Positions 52,925 to 60,520 of a DNA stretch of 64,000 nucleotides are shown one piece after another (position 1 is the first letter of the stretch; every line of letters begins with the position of its first letter). The notes beneath the pieces were generated by a model that was not told the origin of the DNA, did no database searches, and was given only the letters and a program-made list of their open reading frames with translations. Where the stretch lies: assembly GCA_023426365.1 (NCBI GenBank), contig JAFAAW010000079.1, positions 1-64,000 of the forward strand, read 5' to 3'. The stretch comes from Pseudomonadota bacterium (GTDB lineage: Bacteria > Pseudomonadota > Alphaproteobacteria > Rhodospirillales > Magnetospirillaceae). Made by a program: the position numbers and the translations under genes.

Positions 52925-53931
52925 TACGCGGCAGCCTTTTCCAGCAGCGGCCCATAGAAATCCATGATCGCCTGGCGCACCAATTCCGCGTCGTGCAATT
53001 GATTGACATGCGCGCGGAAATCAGCAGAGCCGTGCAAGCCCTTGGAATACCACGCGATATGCTTGCGCGCCATGCGCACGCCGGTCTCGCGCCCGTAATG
53101 GGCCAGCATGGCTTCGAAATGTTCCAGCACGATCTGCAACTGCTCGGGCAAGGCCGGGTCGGGCAGCCGTTCTCCGGTGGCCAGGAAATGGGCCACCTGG
53201 CCGGGAAACCACGGGCGCCCATAGGTGCCGCGACCGATCATCACGCCGTCGGCGCCCGACTGTTCCAACGCGCGCGCGGCGTCCTCCACGGTCTCGATGT
53301 CGCCGTTGACGATGACCGGGATATCGACCGTCTCCTTGACCTGACGCACAAACGCCCAATCGGCGGTGCCGGTATAGAATTGCTGCCGGGTGCGGCCGTG
53401 GATGGTGACCATCTTGATCCCGCTTTCCTGGGCGATGCGGGCCAGGCGCGGCGCATTGAGATTGCTATGGTCCCACCCCATGCGGCATTTCAGGGTCACC
53501 GGAACGTCCACCGCCTTGACGGTGGCCTCCATCAGGCGGCCCGCCAGGATCTCGTCCTTCATCAGGGCCGAGCCGGCCTCGCCCTTCACCGCCACCTTCT
53601 TGACCGGACAGCCCATGTTGATGTCGATGATCGCGGCGCCGCGATCGGCGTTCATGCGCGCCGCCTCACCCATCACCTCCGGCTCGCAGCCGGCAAGCTG
53701 CACGGAAATGGGCTGTTCGATGTCGGTGTGGGCGATCATCTGCATGGTCTGGCGGGTTTCGCGGATCATCGCCTGGCTGGCGATCATTTCGGAAACCACA
53801 AGGCCCGCGCCCATGCGCTTGACCAGCCGCCGAAACGGCATGTCCGTGACCCCCGACATGGGGGCCAGGATGACGGGATTGTCCAGGGTGACCTGGCCGA
53901 CGGCGAAAGGCTGATGGCAACGTATCTGCAT
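52924..53931 (-). CDS. dusB: tRNA-dihydrouridine synthase DusB (NifR3)
   Basis: A 335-residue FMN-dependent TIM-barrel enzyme reducing uridines in tRNA. The motif VILAPMSGVTDMPFR is at the N-terminus, catalytic Cys in INMGCPVKKVAVKGEAG, then HGRTRQQFYTG and VNGDIETVEDA. It is the first gene of the classical nifR3-ntrB-ntrC string. ATG 53931 is the family-typical start but has no Shine-Dalgarno sequence, and a TAATAA element lies only about 11 bases upstream, so a leaderless or near-leaderless message is possible. Confidence 0.95.
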   Translation of the reverse strand: MQIRCHQPFAVGQVTLDNPVILAPMSGVTDMPFRRLVKRMGAGLVVSEMIASQAMIRETRQTMQMIAHTDIEQPISVQLAGCEPEVMGEAARMNADRGAAIIDINMGCPVKKVAVKGEAGSALMKDEILAGRLMEATVKAVDVPVTLKCRMGWDHSNLNAPRLARIAQESGIKMVTIHGRTRQQFYTGTADWAFVRQVKETVDIPVIVNGDIETVEDAARALEQSGADGVMIGRGTYGRPWFPGQVAHFLATGERLPDPALPEQLQIVLEHFEAMLAHYGRETGVRMARKHIAWYSKGLHGSADFRAHVNQLHDAELVRQAIMDFYGPLLEKAAA

Positions 53932-53957
53932 AAATGCGTATTTATTATGCAGAAGCT

Positions 53958-53993
53958 GCCCAGCGCAATGGCAAAAGCCATTTCAGGCTGGGC
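53958..53993. repeat. strong stem-loop upstream of dusB
   Basis: A nested inverted repeat: outer arms GCCCAGC (53958-53964) and GCTGGGC (53987-53993), inner arms AATGGC (53967-53972) and GCCATT (53977-53982) around an AAAA loop. In plus orientation it is followed by AATTTT, so it can resemble a weak terminator. In minus orientation it lies between the CcsA-like gene and dusB, overlapping the likely dusB promoter. A second inverted repeat (TGCATAA 53927-53933, TTATGCA 53945-53951) spans the dusB start. Confidence 0.6.
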
Positions 53994-54011
53994 AATTTTG
54001 CAGCACTCGCC

Positions 54012-54806
54012 CTACATGAGGACTTGAGTGACGAATTTCACGCCGGGGAATGCCAGGGTCAACAGCAGATAGGCGACCAGAACCACGCGCGCCGCAACGC
54101 GCCCGCGCACTCCGCACACCTTATGCCCCAACAGCAGCGCGCTGATCAGGCCGAAAGCGACCAGCGAAAGCAAGGTCTTGTGATCGGGTTTCCACAGGCT
54201 GCCGGTCTCGAAATACTGGGTCGCCAGGCCGGTCAGGATGCCGATGCCCAGGATCACCTCGCCCGCCAGCAGCAGCAGGCCGGACAGCCGTTCGGATTCG
54301 ACCACCGCCGGCAGCATGCGGGTGAGCCGCGTGGGCCGCTTGCGCTTGAGAGCCCGTTCCTGCAGGAACACCGCCAGCGATGCCACCGCGGCCAGCGTCA
54401 GCAGCGCATAGGTCAGCACCGAAACAAGGATGTGCAGGTCGATCCAGATGGCCGGCGCCCCCCCTGTCATGGGGCGGGGCGCGCCGCGCACCACCGACGC
54501 CGCCAGACCGACCGCCACCAGATAGGGCATCAGCAGCGGCGCCAGCCGCCAACTGGACGAGGTGGCCGCCGACAGAATGGCGAATAGCGCCGTGGTCGCC
54601 GCCACGCTGACCCACAGCGCGGTGCCCAGGTCCGTTTGCCAGGCCCCCGATACCAGCGCGATGGAGAAAGCGACCGTGCCGGCGACGGCAAGCCCGACGC
54701 CGCCCCAGAACGGACCGTCACGACGTGCCCCGCTGCGCAAGGGGACAAGCGCGGCCGGAACAAGCGCGACAAGGGCGACGGCGTTCAGAAGGACGGGCGT
54801 GGACAT
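54012..54806 (-). CDS. cytochrome c assembly (CcsA/YpjD-like) membrane protein
   Basis: A 264-residue membrane protein with eight hydrophobic helices, of the CcmC/CcsA/HemX superfamily (YpjD group). Candidate heme-handling His residues appear in WIDLHILVSVLTY, KPDHKTLLSLV and GHKVCG; the WxWD tryptophan-rich loop of true CcmC is not visible, so a YpjD-type role is preferred. The function of YpjD proteins is not established. It is divergent from ispDF. Confidence 0.82.
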   Translation of the reverse strand: MSTPVLLNAVALVALVPAALVPLRSGARRDGPFWGGVGLAVAGTVAFSIALVSGAWQTDLGTALWVSVAATTALFAILSAATSSSWRLAPLLMPYLVAVGLAASVVRGAPRPMTGGAPAIWIDLHILVSVLTYALLTLAAVASLAVFLQERALKRKRPTRLTRMLPAVVESERLSGLLLLAGEVILGIGILTGLATQYFETGSLWKPDHKTLLSLVAFGLISALLLGHKVCGVRGRVAARVVLVAYLLLTLAFPGVKFVTQVLM

Positions 54807-54921
54807 GGGCGCGACTATAGCATTCTTTGGCGCGGGGAAAAGCCCGGGCTATCGCGCCTTGCTCTTGGCAGAGGGGCGATGCCGGCTTAGGCTGCCCGAC
54901 CGCATTCAGGGAGAGCGAGGC

Positions 54922-56073
54922 ATGCCCAAAATCGTGGCGTTGGTGGTGGCGGCCGGTCGCGGTCGCCGGTTCGGTGGCGATCTGCCCAAGCAGTATCACG
55001 ATCTGGCGGGGCGGCCGGTTCTGCGCCACACCCTGGCCGCCTTGGCGACCAACCCGCAGATCGACGCCGTGCGAGCGGTCATCCATCCCGACGATGCCGA
55101 CCTCTATCGCGAGGCGGCCGCCGGCCTCGGCCTGCTCGACCCCGTTGCGGGCGGCGCCACCCGCCAGGATTCGGTGCGCCTGGGGCTGGAAAGCCTGACG
55201 CATACGGGGGCGGACCTGGTGCTGATCCATGATGGCGCGCGGCCTTTCGTCGATGCGGGCACCATCGGCCGGGTCGTCGCCGCGCTGGACAGCCATCCGG
55301 GGGCCATTCCGGCGGTGGCGGTGGCCGACACCCTCAAGCGCGGCGCCGGCGGCCTTGTCGCCGGCACGGTCGAGCGGGCCGATCTGTGGCGCGCCCAGAC
55401 CCCCCAGGGCTTCCGGCTGGCCGACATCCTGGCCGCCCATCGGGCCGTTGCCGGCGAGGAGTTGACCGATGACGCGGCGGTGGCCGAGCATTTCGGGCTG
55501 GCCGTCGCCCTGGTGGCGGGATCGGAAGACAATTTCAAGATCACCACGACCGCCGATCTGGACCGGGCGCGGCGCCAGTTTTCCGGCCCCGGCGAGACCC
55601 GGGTGGGCACCGGCTACGACGTCCATCGTTTCGCGCCGGGAACAGGGGTATGGCTGTGCGGGGTGAAGGTTCCCCATGAGTGCGGTCTGGAGGGGCATTC
55701 CGATGCCGACGTGGCGCTGCACGCCGCGACGGACGCCGTGCTGGGCGCCATTTCCGCCGCCGATATCGGGCGGCATTTCCCCCCCACCGATCCCAAGTGG
55801 AAGGGGGCGTCGTCCGACCGCTTTCTCGCCCATGCCGGCGGCCTGGTGGCGGCGCACGGTGGGCGCATCGTGCATCTGGACATCACCTTGATCTGTGAAC
55901 GCCCCAAGGTGGGACCCCATCGCGCCGCCATGCAGGCGCGGGTGGCGGAGATCCTGGGCATCCGCCAGGACCGCGTCAGCGTCAAGGCCACCACCACCGA
56001 GGGACTGGGCTTCACCGGCCGGCGCGAGGGCATCGCGGCGCAGGCGGCCGCCACGGTCTGGCTGCCCGGCTGA
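54922..56073 (+). CDS. ispDF: bifunctional IspD/IspF enzyme of the MEP isoprenoid pathway
   Basis: A 383-residue fusion. The N-terminal IspD half (~1-225) makes CDP-methylerythritol: AAGRGRRFGGDLPKQ (CTP loop), HDGARPFVD, and QTPQGFR. The C-terminal IspF half (~228-383) forms the cyclodiphosphate: zinc motif GTGYDVHRF, LEGHSDADVALHA, and the KATTTEGLGFTGRREGIA signature. Such fusions are typical of Alphaproteobacteria. GGGAGAGCGAGG precedes ATG 54922. Its stop abuts the convergent cutA stop. Confidence 0.96.
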   Translation: MPKIVALVVAAGRGRRFGGDLPKQYHDLAGRPVLRHTLAALATNPQIDAVRAVIHPDDADLYREAAAGLGLLDPVAGGATRQDSVRLGLESLTHTGADLVLIHDGARPFVDAGTIGRVVAALDSHPGAIPAVAVADTLKRGAGGLVAGTVERADLWRAQTPQGFRLADILAAHRAVAGEELTDDAAVAEHFGLAVALVAGSEDNFKITTTADLDRARRQFSGPGETRVGTGYDVHRFAPGTGVWLCGVKVPHECGLEGHSDADVALHAATDAVLGAISAADIGRHFPPTDPKWKGASSDRFLAHAGGLVAAHGGRIVHLDITLICERPKVGPHRAAMQARVAEILGIRQDRVSVKATTTEGLGFTGRREGIAAQAAATVWLPG

Positions 56074-56400
56074 TCAGCCGGCCCCGGTCTCGGCGGCGAT
56101 CCACGACAGGAAGGCCGGATTGCCGCCATCGATGGCAAGCGCCACCACGCAGGGGCATTCGTAGGGGTGAAGCTCGCGCAGGCGCGCGGTCAGGGCTTCG
56201 ACCAAGGCGGCGCGGGTCTTCAACAGCAAAGCCACCTCGCCTTCCTGGTTCACCTTGCCGTCCCACCAGTAAACTGCGGTGATGGGGCCAAGCACATTGG
56301 CGCAGGCCGCCAGGCGCTCCTCGACCGCGACACGGGCCAGACGCAGGGCCGCGTCGTGGGAGGGGGCGGTAACGTAGATCAGCCGTGTTTCCTCGCTCAT
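56074..56400 (-). CDS. cutA: CutA1 divalent-ion tolerance protein
   Basis: A 108-residue trimeric PII-like fold protein. Family motifs: LAACANVLGPITAVYWWDGKVNQEGEV, LLLKTR and ELHPYECPCVVAL. CutA1 has been linked to copper tolerance, but its molecular role is unsettled. ATG overlaps the stop of the upstream glycosyltransferase by four bases (ATGA), so the two are co-transcribed. Confidence 0.95.
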   Translation of the reverse strand: MSEETRLIYVTAPSHDAALRLARVAVEERLAACANVLGPITAVYWWDGKVNQEGEVALLLKTRAALVEALTARLRELHPYECPCVVALAIDGGNPAFLSWIAAETGAG

Positions 56401-57560
56401 CGTTCCTCTCTGTTCGATACTGGCGCGTGACGATCGGCGCCCTCATCAACTGCGACCGCAGGCAGCGGCCGTCGATCCAGCAGGGCTTCCAGCACGTCCG
56501 CTCCCTCCTCCACTCCGGTTGGGACGGCAAGTGGCTGTTCCGGCATGGAAAACAACTTTTGCAGTAGCGCCGGCAGTTCGCCGCCGATCATCTGTTCGGG
56601 TGTAGCCGGCAGGCAGCGCGTGTGTCGCGCCAGCCATTCCTCCAGCGGCGGCGCCTCGGGCCAGTCGGGGCGCGGCTGGTACAGGGCGGGGATGCCGGCG
56701 AGGCCCAACTCGCTGAAGGTGCCATACCCCGCCTTGGTGACCACCAGTTCGACCGAGGGCAGCAGATCGGCGAACGGGATGCCCGCCTTGTGCCAGGGCA
56801 CCATGTCCGGCCGAGCCGGGGTGTCCGCCAAGGCGCTCAGCCAGAACCAGCCGGCAAGCGTGGGCCAGCACCTCAGTGGCAATTGGTGGTCGATGCCGCC
56901 GAAGGCGATCAGCCCCAGGCGACACTCGGCGGGCAAACCCAGACGTTCCCGGATTTCAGGGCCGCGCTTGCGCCCCAGGCGGGCCACCGGCCCGATGTCG
57001 CGAAGGTTCGGCAGCGTCATCGGCTGCGCCGGCTGGGCACGCAGGAAGACATCGGCCTTGCCGTAGCTTTCGCGGATCTGGGCGCGCACCCCATCGCATT
57101 CCGGCAGGTGCCCCAGATAATGGTCGGCCAGATCGGCCCAGTTGAGCGACGAGAACGCGGCCACCGGTATGCCGGCCGCCGCCGCCGCTGCGATCGTCAC
57201 ATAGGGAACGTTCGCCAGCACCAGATCGGGGGTCTCGGCCGCAAGGCGAGCGGCCTCGCGGGCGACCAGGGCGTCGAAATCGGCGTGCTGCCGCAGATAG
57301 CGCCTGGCGCTGGCCAGGGCGTCCACGCTGGTGGCCGAATGCATTGCAAAGCCAAAATCGGCGATTTCGGGCACATGGGCGAAGTCGTTGTACCGGGTTT
57401 CCAGGAAATCCCGCGCCAAGGTGGTCTGGATGGTCAGCCGCAGCCCGGGCCGGCGCCGCTGCAATTCGGCCACCAGCGGTGCCGACATGGCGGCATGCCC
57501 GAACCCGTGCGGCGATAACGCCAGCCACAGATGGGCGGAAGAGGAACGGGACGTCATCAT
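56397..57560 (-). CDS. GT-B-type glycosyltransferase-like protein
   Basis: A 387-residue protein with the two Rossmann-like halves of a MurG/UGT-type transferase. The first half has SPHGFGHAAMSAPLVAELQRR and the second FADLLPSVELVVTKAGYGTFSELGLAGIPALYQPRP, which is the nucleotide-sugar/phosphate-binding loop with conserved GxGTxxE. Sugar donor and acceptor are unknown. The ATG pair at 57560/57557 is the first plausible start; upstream open sequence is antisense to the RTX gene and rejected. Confidence 0.8.
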   Translation of the reverse strand: MMTSRSSSAHLWLALSPHGFGHAAMSAPLVAELQRRRPGLRLTIQTTLARDFLETRYNDFAHVPEIADFGFAMHSATSVDALASARRYLRQHADFDALVAREAARLAAETPDLVLANVPYVTIAAAAAAGIPVAAFSSLNWADLADHYLGHLPECDGVRAQIRESYGKADVFLRAQPAQPMTLPNLRDIGPVARLGRKRGPEIRERLGLPAECRLGLIAFGGIDHQLPLRCWPTLAGWFWLSALADTPARPDMVPWHKAGIPFADLLPSVELVVTKAGYGTFSELGLAGIPALYQPRPDWPEAPPLEEWLARHTRCLPATPEQMIGGELPALLQKLFSMPEQPLAVPTGVEEGADVLEALLDRRPLPAVAVDEGADRHAPVSNREER

Positions 57561-57667
57561 GGCGGGAATAAGAGCATGAGCCGGAAGAACGGGCAAATGG
57601 GCTTCGCTGGAACAAGCCGGTGCCGATGGGGTTTCCCGCCTGAGGGCATCTCTTTCGGAGTTATCAC

Positions 57668-58216
57668 ATGGCGACCCTGCTACAACGCATTGGCGCCGTT
57701 TTCGGCTTGGGGGAGAGCGAACCGCTGGTGTCCACGAACACCGTCGCTTCCGGGACCGAGAACGCCGCCTTTCACCTGGACATCCACGATTCCGGCCCGA
57801 TCGGGCAGCAGATTCTGATTGCCTCGACGGCGGATGCGACGCTGGTGGCGGAAAACGACCAACGCGCCCTGATGGTCGGAAACAGCGGCAACGACGTTCT
57901 GGACGGCGGCGACCAGACCGACCTGCTGATCGGCGGCCGGGGCACCAACCTGCTGTCGGGCGGGGGCGGCACCGACACCTTCGGTCACGCAGCCGGTGCA
58001 ACTGATATCATTACCGATTTCAGTGCCGACGCCGGGGAACGCATCGCCTTGGCCGACGGTCTCAGCCTGACGGGCAGCAGCCAGGGGCGTGTGGACCCGG
58101 CGACCTACGGCTTCAGCGGTAATGTCGTCGAGGCCACCACCCTGACATTCAACGACGGCAGCCAGGTCGTGCTGTTGCAAACGCAGGACACGCCACAGCC
58201 GGAATGGTTTATCTGA
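57668..58216 (+). CDS. small RTX-repeat protein, probable type I secretion substrate
   Basis: A 182-residue acidic protein with no classical signal peptide. A serralysin-type RTX core lies at ~80-115 (GNSGNDVLDGG, DLLIGG, TNLLSGGGGTDTF), followed by ATDIITDFSADAGERIAL, the usual post-repeat strand of calcium-binding RTX proteins. No enzymatic domain is recognised. The C-terminus ends EWFI, an acidic residue plus hydrophobic tail like the secretion signals of serralysin-type proteases (DFLV, DVIV). GGAG precedes the ATG. Its export by the ABC/HlyD operon at 8965-14254 is an inference. Confidence 0.78.
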   Translation: MATLLQRIGAVFGLGESEPLVSTNTVASGTENAAFHLDIHDSGPIGQQILIASTADATLVAENDQRALMVGNSGNDVLDGGDQTDLLIGGRGTNLLSGGGGTDTFGHAAGATDIITDFSADAGERIALADGLSLTGSSQGRVDPATYGFSGNVVEATTLTFNDGSQVVLLQTQDTPQPEWFI

Positions 58217-58310
58217 GGCAAGGGGACGCTGCGCGGCGTTCGACCACGCCAGCAGCCGAGTCCAGAAACGACAAAGCCGCCCAGGGGACGGCCAAGTCAT
58301 CGAAGAAAAA

Positions 58311-58387
58311 TGGTCGGAGCGGCGGGATTCGAACCCACGACCCCCAGTCCCCCAGACTGATGCGCTACCGGGCTGCGCTACGCTCCG
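58311..58387 (-). tRNA. tRNA-Pro (anticodon GGG)
   Basis: On the minus strand the acceptor CGGAGCG (5' end 58387) pairs with CGCTCCG, with discriminator A and encoded CCA at 58313-58311. The anticodon loop TGGGGGA gives GGG, and the T-loop GGTTCGAATCC is present. The 77-nt length is normal. It follows merR on the same strand by about 130 bases. Confidence 0.97.
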
Positions 58388-58423
58388 ACCGGACCCGAGA
58401 ACCGTTGTTTCCCGGGTAAACTG

Positions 58424-58446
58424 ACCGAAGATCTGTGACCTTCGGT
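58424..58446 (-). repeat. hairpin between merR and tRNA-Pro
   Basis: A perfect 7-bp inverted repeat, ACCGAAG (58424-58430) and CTTCGGT (58440-58446), with a 9-base loop, lies downstream of the merR stop. Only three T residues follow on the minus strand, so it would be a weak or factor-assisted terminator for merR. Confidence 0.4.
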
Positions 58447-58519
58447 GGGGGCTTCCAGCGGGTGCCACCGGAAGAGGGGCGCACTATACTCAGGAGGCCC
58501 CTGCCCCGCAACCCCCAAA

Positions 58520-59077
58520 TTAGCGTGGCTGCAAAAGACCGCGAAGTTGCTCCAACTCAGCCAGCAACGCCTTGAGTTCGCTGCGGGTTTCCGGCGAAAA
58601 GCCGGCAGCGGGCACCGCCGGCGGCACCATGTCCTGCGCCAGTGCCTCGATTTCGGCCACGTCATCGTCCTCGTCGTCGGCCGGCGCGGTGAAATCGGGC
58701 TGGTCGTCGGCGTCATCGGCCGGCAGCGGCAGTTCCGCCTCGGCTGCCCCGTCGGTTTCCGCTTCGGATTCGGATTTGGCGGGAGCCACCGCATCCTTGG
58801 CCCCACCCTCGCGCAGCAGCTTCTGCACACCCTTGATGGTGTAGCCTTCGCTGTACAGCAGATCGCGGATGCGGCGCAGCAGCGCCACGTCCTCGGGGCG
58901 ATAATAGCGGCGGCCGCCGCCGCGCTTGAGCGGCTTGACCTGGGGAAACTTGCTTTCCCAGAAGCGCAGCACGTGCTGGGGAACGTCAAGTTCCTCTGCC
59001 ACTTCGCTGATGGTGCGGAACGCGGATTCCGATTTGCCGGAACGGCGGACCAGCGGCAGTTCGCCGTCGCCGCTCAT
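58520..59077 (-). CDS. MerR-family transcriptional regulator
   Basis: A 185-residue regulator. A MerR winged helix-turn-helix covers ~20-95 (FRTISEVAEELDVPQHVLRFWESKFPQV... with RRYYRPEDVALLRRI). The sequence after it is unusually acidic (SESEAETDGAAEAELPLPADDADD and following) and lacks the Cys metal ligands of classical MerR. A helical C-terminus (SELKALLAELEQLRGLL) may dimerise. The gene next to ihfA is conserved in Alphaproteobacteria. ATG 59077 overlaps the ihfA stop by one base. Confidence 0.9.
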   Translation of the reverse strand: MSGDGELPLVRRSGKSESAFRTISEVAEELDVPQHVLRFWESKFPQVKPLKRGGGRRYYRPEDVALLRRIRDLLYSEGYTIKGVQKLLREGGAKDAVAPAKSESEAETDGAAEAELPLPADDADDQPDFTAPADDEDDDVAEIEALAQDMVPPAVPAAGFSPETRSELKALLAELEQLRGLLQPR

Positions 59078-59397
59078 CACTTCCCGGCCTTGGCCGAGGC
59101 GACCGGCCCGTCGTTGATCTTCTTCTTGAGCAACTGCGAGGGCCGGAACACCAGCACCCGGCGCGGAAGAATGGGCACTTCCTCGCCGGTCTTGGGATTG
59201 CGGCCGACGCGCTGCCCCTTGGAGCGAACGGCGAAGCTGCCGAAGGACGAGATTTTCACCGCTTCGCCACGCGCCAGCGCCGAGGACAGCTCGTTGAGCA
59301 CGGCTTCCAGAAGGTCGGCGGACTCGTTGCGGGAAAGGCCCACCTCTTGATAGATCGCCTCGCTCAGTTGCGCGCGTGTGATGGTCTTTTCCGACAT
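59077..59397 (-). CDS. ihfA: integration host factor subunit alpha
   Basis: A 106-residue HU/IHF-family protein that sharply bends DNA as a heterodimer with IHF-beta. The beta-arm motif GRNPKTGEEVPILPRRV holds the intercalating Pro and VKISSFGSFAVRSK is the core strand region. A consensus-like promoter is visible about 40-70 bases upstream. Confidence 0.95.
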   Translation of the reverse strand: MSEKTITRAQLSEAIYQEVGLSRNESADLLEAVLNELSSALARGEAVKISSFGSFAVRSKGQRVGRNPKTGEEVPILPRRVLVFRPSQLLKKKINDGPVASAKAGK

Positions 59398-59435
59398 ATC
59401 GGGATTTGCCTGAATGGGAAAATAGCTGGATGACG

Positions 59436-59464
59436 ACCCTAGCCGCTTAGCGGAAAAGCGTCAA
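59436..59464 (-). promoter_or_regulatory. sigma-70-type promoter of ihfA
   Basis: Read on the minus strand, TTGACG (59464-59459) and TAGGGT (59441-59436) are separated by exactly 17 bases. The spacing and -35 match the sigma-70 consensus well; the -10 is moderate. It would start transcription near 59429, about 30 bases before the ihfA ATG, and serves ihfA-merR independently of fabH upstream. Confidence 0.55.
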
Positions 59465-59536
59465 TATCAAAGGGATGCGGGAAAACGTTGCTTCGGCCGC
59501 GCAAGAAGCAGGGCCTTTACCCCAGGCTTCGGCCGT

Positions 59537-60511
59537 CTACAGGCGGGCCAGCGCCGAACCCCAGGTGAAACCGCCGCCCATGGCCTCGAGCAGGACCATG
59601 TCGCCCCGCTTGATACGGCCATCGCCAAAGGCTTCGGCAAAGGCCAGCGGGATGGACGCCGCCGAGGTATTGGCGTGGCGGTCGACGGTGACCACCATGC
59701 GCTCCATGGGGAAGCCCAGCTTGCGGGCGGTGCCCTCGAGGATGCGGCGATTGGCCTGATGCGGGACCACCCAGTCGATGTCGGCGGCGGTCAGGTCGTT
59801 GGCCTTGAGCGCTTCGGCCACCACCTCGGCCAGATTGACCACGGCATGGCGGAACACCTCGCGCCCTTCCATGCGCAGGTGCCCGACGGTCTGGGTCGAG
59901 GACGGACCGCCATCCACCTTGAGCAGTTCGTAATGACGGCCATCGGAATGCAGATGGGTGGACAGAATGCCGCGATCAGTATTCTCGCCCTTCTCCCACG
60001 ACGCGCGCAGGACGACGGCGCCGGCACCATCACCGAACAGCACGCAGGTGCCGCGGTCGTTCCAGTCCAGGATACGCGAGAACGTCTCGGCACCGACGAC
60101 CACGGCGGTGCGCACCTGGCCCGACTTGATGAAGTTGTCGGCCACCGACAGGGCATAGATGAAGCCCGAGCAAACCGCCTGCACGTCGAAGGCGAAGCCC
60201 CCGGTCATTCCCAGGCGCTGCTGCACGCGGGTGGCCGTGGCAGGAAAGGTATTGTCAGGGGTGGCGGTGGCGACGATCAGCAGATCGACGTCGGACGCCT
60301 TGATCTCGGCGTTCTTCAACGCGCGCTCGGCGGCGGCGAAAGCCAGATCGGAAGTGGTCTCCCCCTCGGCGGCGATATGGCGCTGGCGAATACCCGTGCG
60401 CTCGACGATCCATTCGTCGGAGGTGTCCACCATGGTCGCCAGTTCGGCGTTGGTGAGAACACGCGACGGCAGATAGGAGCCGCAACCGACAATATGGGAG
60501 CGCAGGATCAT
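59537..60511 (-). CDS. fabH: 3-oxoacyl-ACP synthase III (FabH)
   Basis: A 324-residue condensing enzyme starting fatty-acid synthesis from acetyl-CoA and malonyl-ACP. The catalytic triad is Cys114 (QAVCSGF), His251 (VPHQANRRI) and Asn281 (DRHANTSAAS). It follows plsX by nine bases in the usual plsX-fabH order. Confidence 0.96.
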   Translation of the reverse strand: MILRSHIVGCGSYLPSRVLTNAELATMVDTSDEWIVERTGIRQRHIAAEGETTSDLAFAAAERALKNAEIKASDVDLLIVATATPDNTFPATATRVQQRLGMTGGFAFDVQAVCSGFIYALSVADNFIKSGQVRTAVVVGAETFSRILDWNDRGTCVLFGDGAGAVVLRASWEKGENTDRGILSTHLHSDGRHYELLKVDGGPSSTQTVGHLRMEGREVFRHAVVNLAEVVAEALKANDLTAADIDWVVPHQANRRILEGTARKLGFPMERMVVTVDRHANTSAASIPLAFAEAFGDGRIKRGDMVLLEAMGGGFTWGSALARL

Positions 60512-60520
60512 TTGGGAGGG

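Noticed and set aside
48391..52957. Very long plus-strand ORFs (683 and 989 codons) opposite ntrY and ntrB/ntrC
   Set aside because: Antisense to complete regulator genes with all expected motifs; typical of high-GC sequence where the complement lacks stops.
53960..53995. A possible sigma-54 promoter upstream of dusB (TGGC...TTGC on the minus strand)
   Set aside because: The spacing between the GG and GC elements is one base too long for the strict -24/-12 rule, and both elements are part of a hairpin.
58204..58419. A plus-strand ORF containing GGIRTHDPQSPRL
   Set aside because: This peptide is the well-known translation of tRNA antisense sequence; the region is tRNA-Pro.
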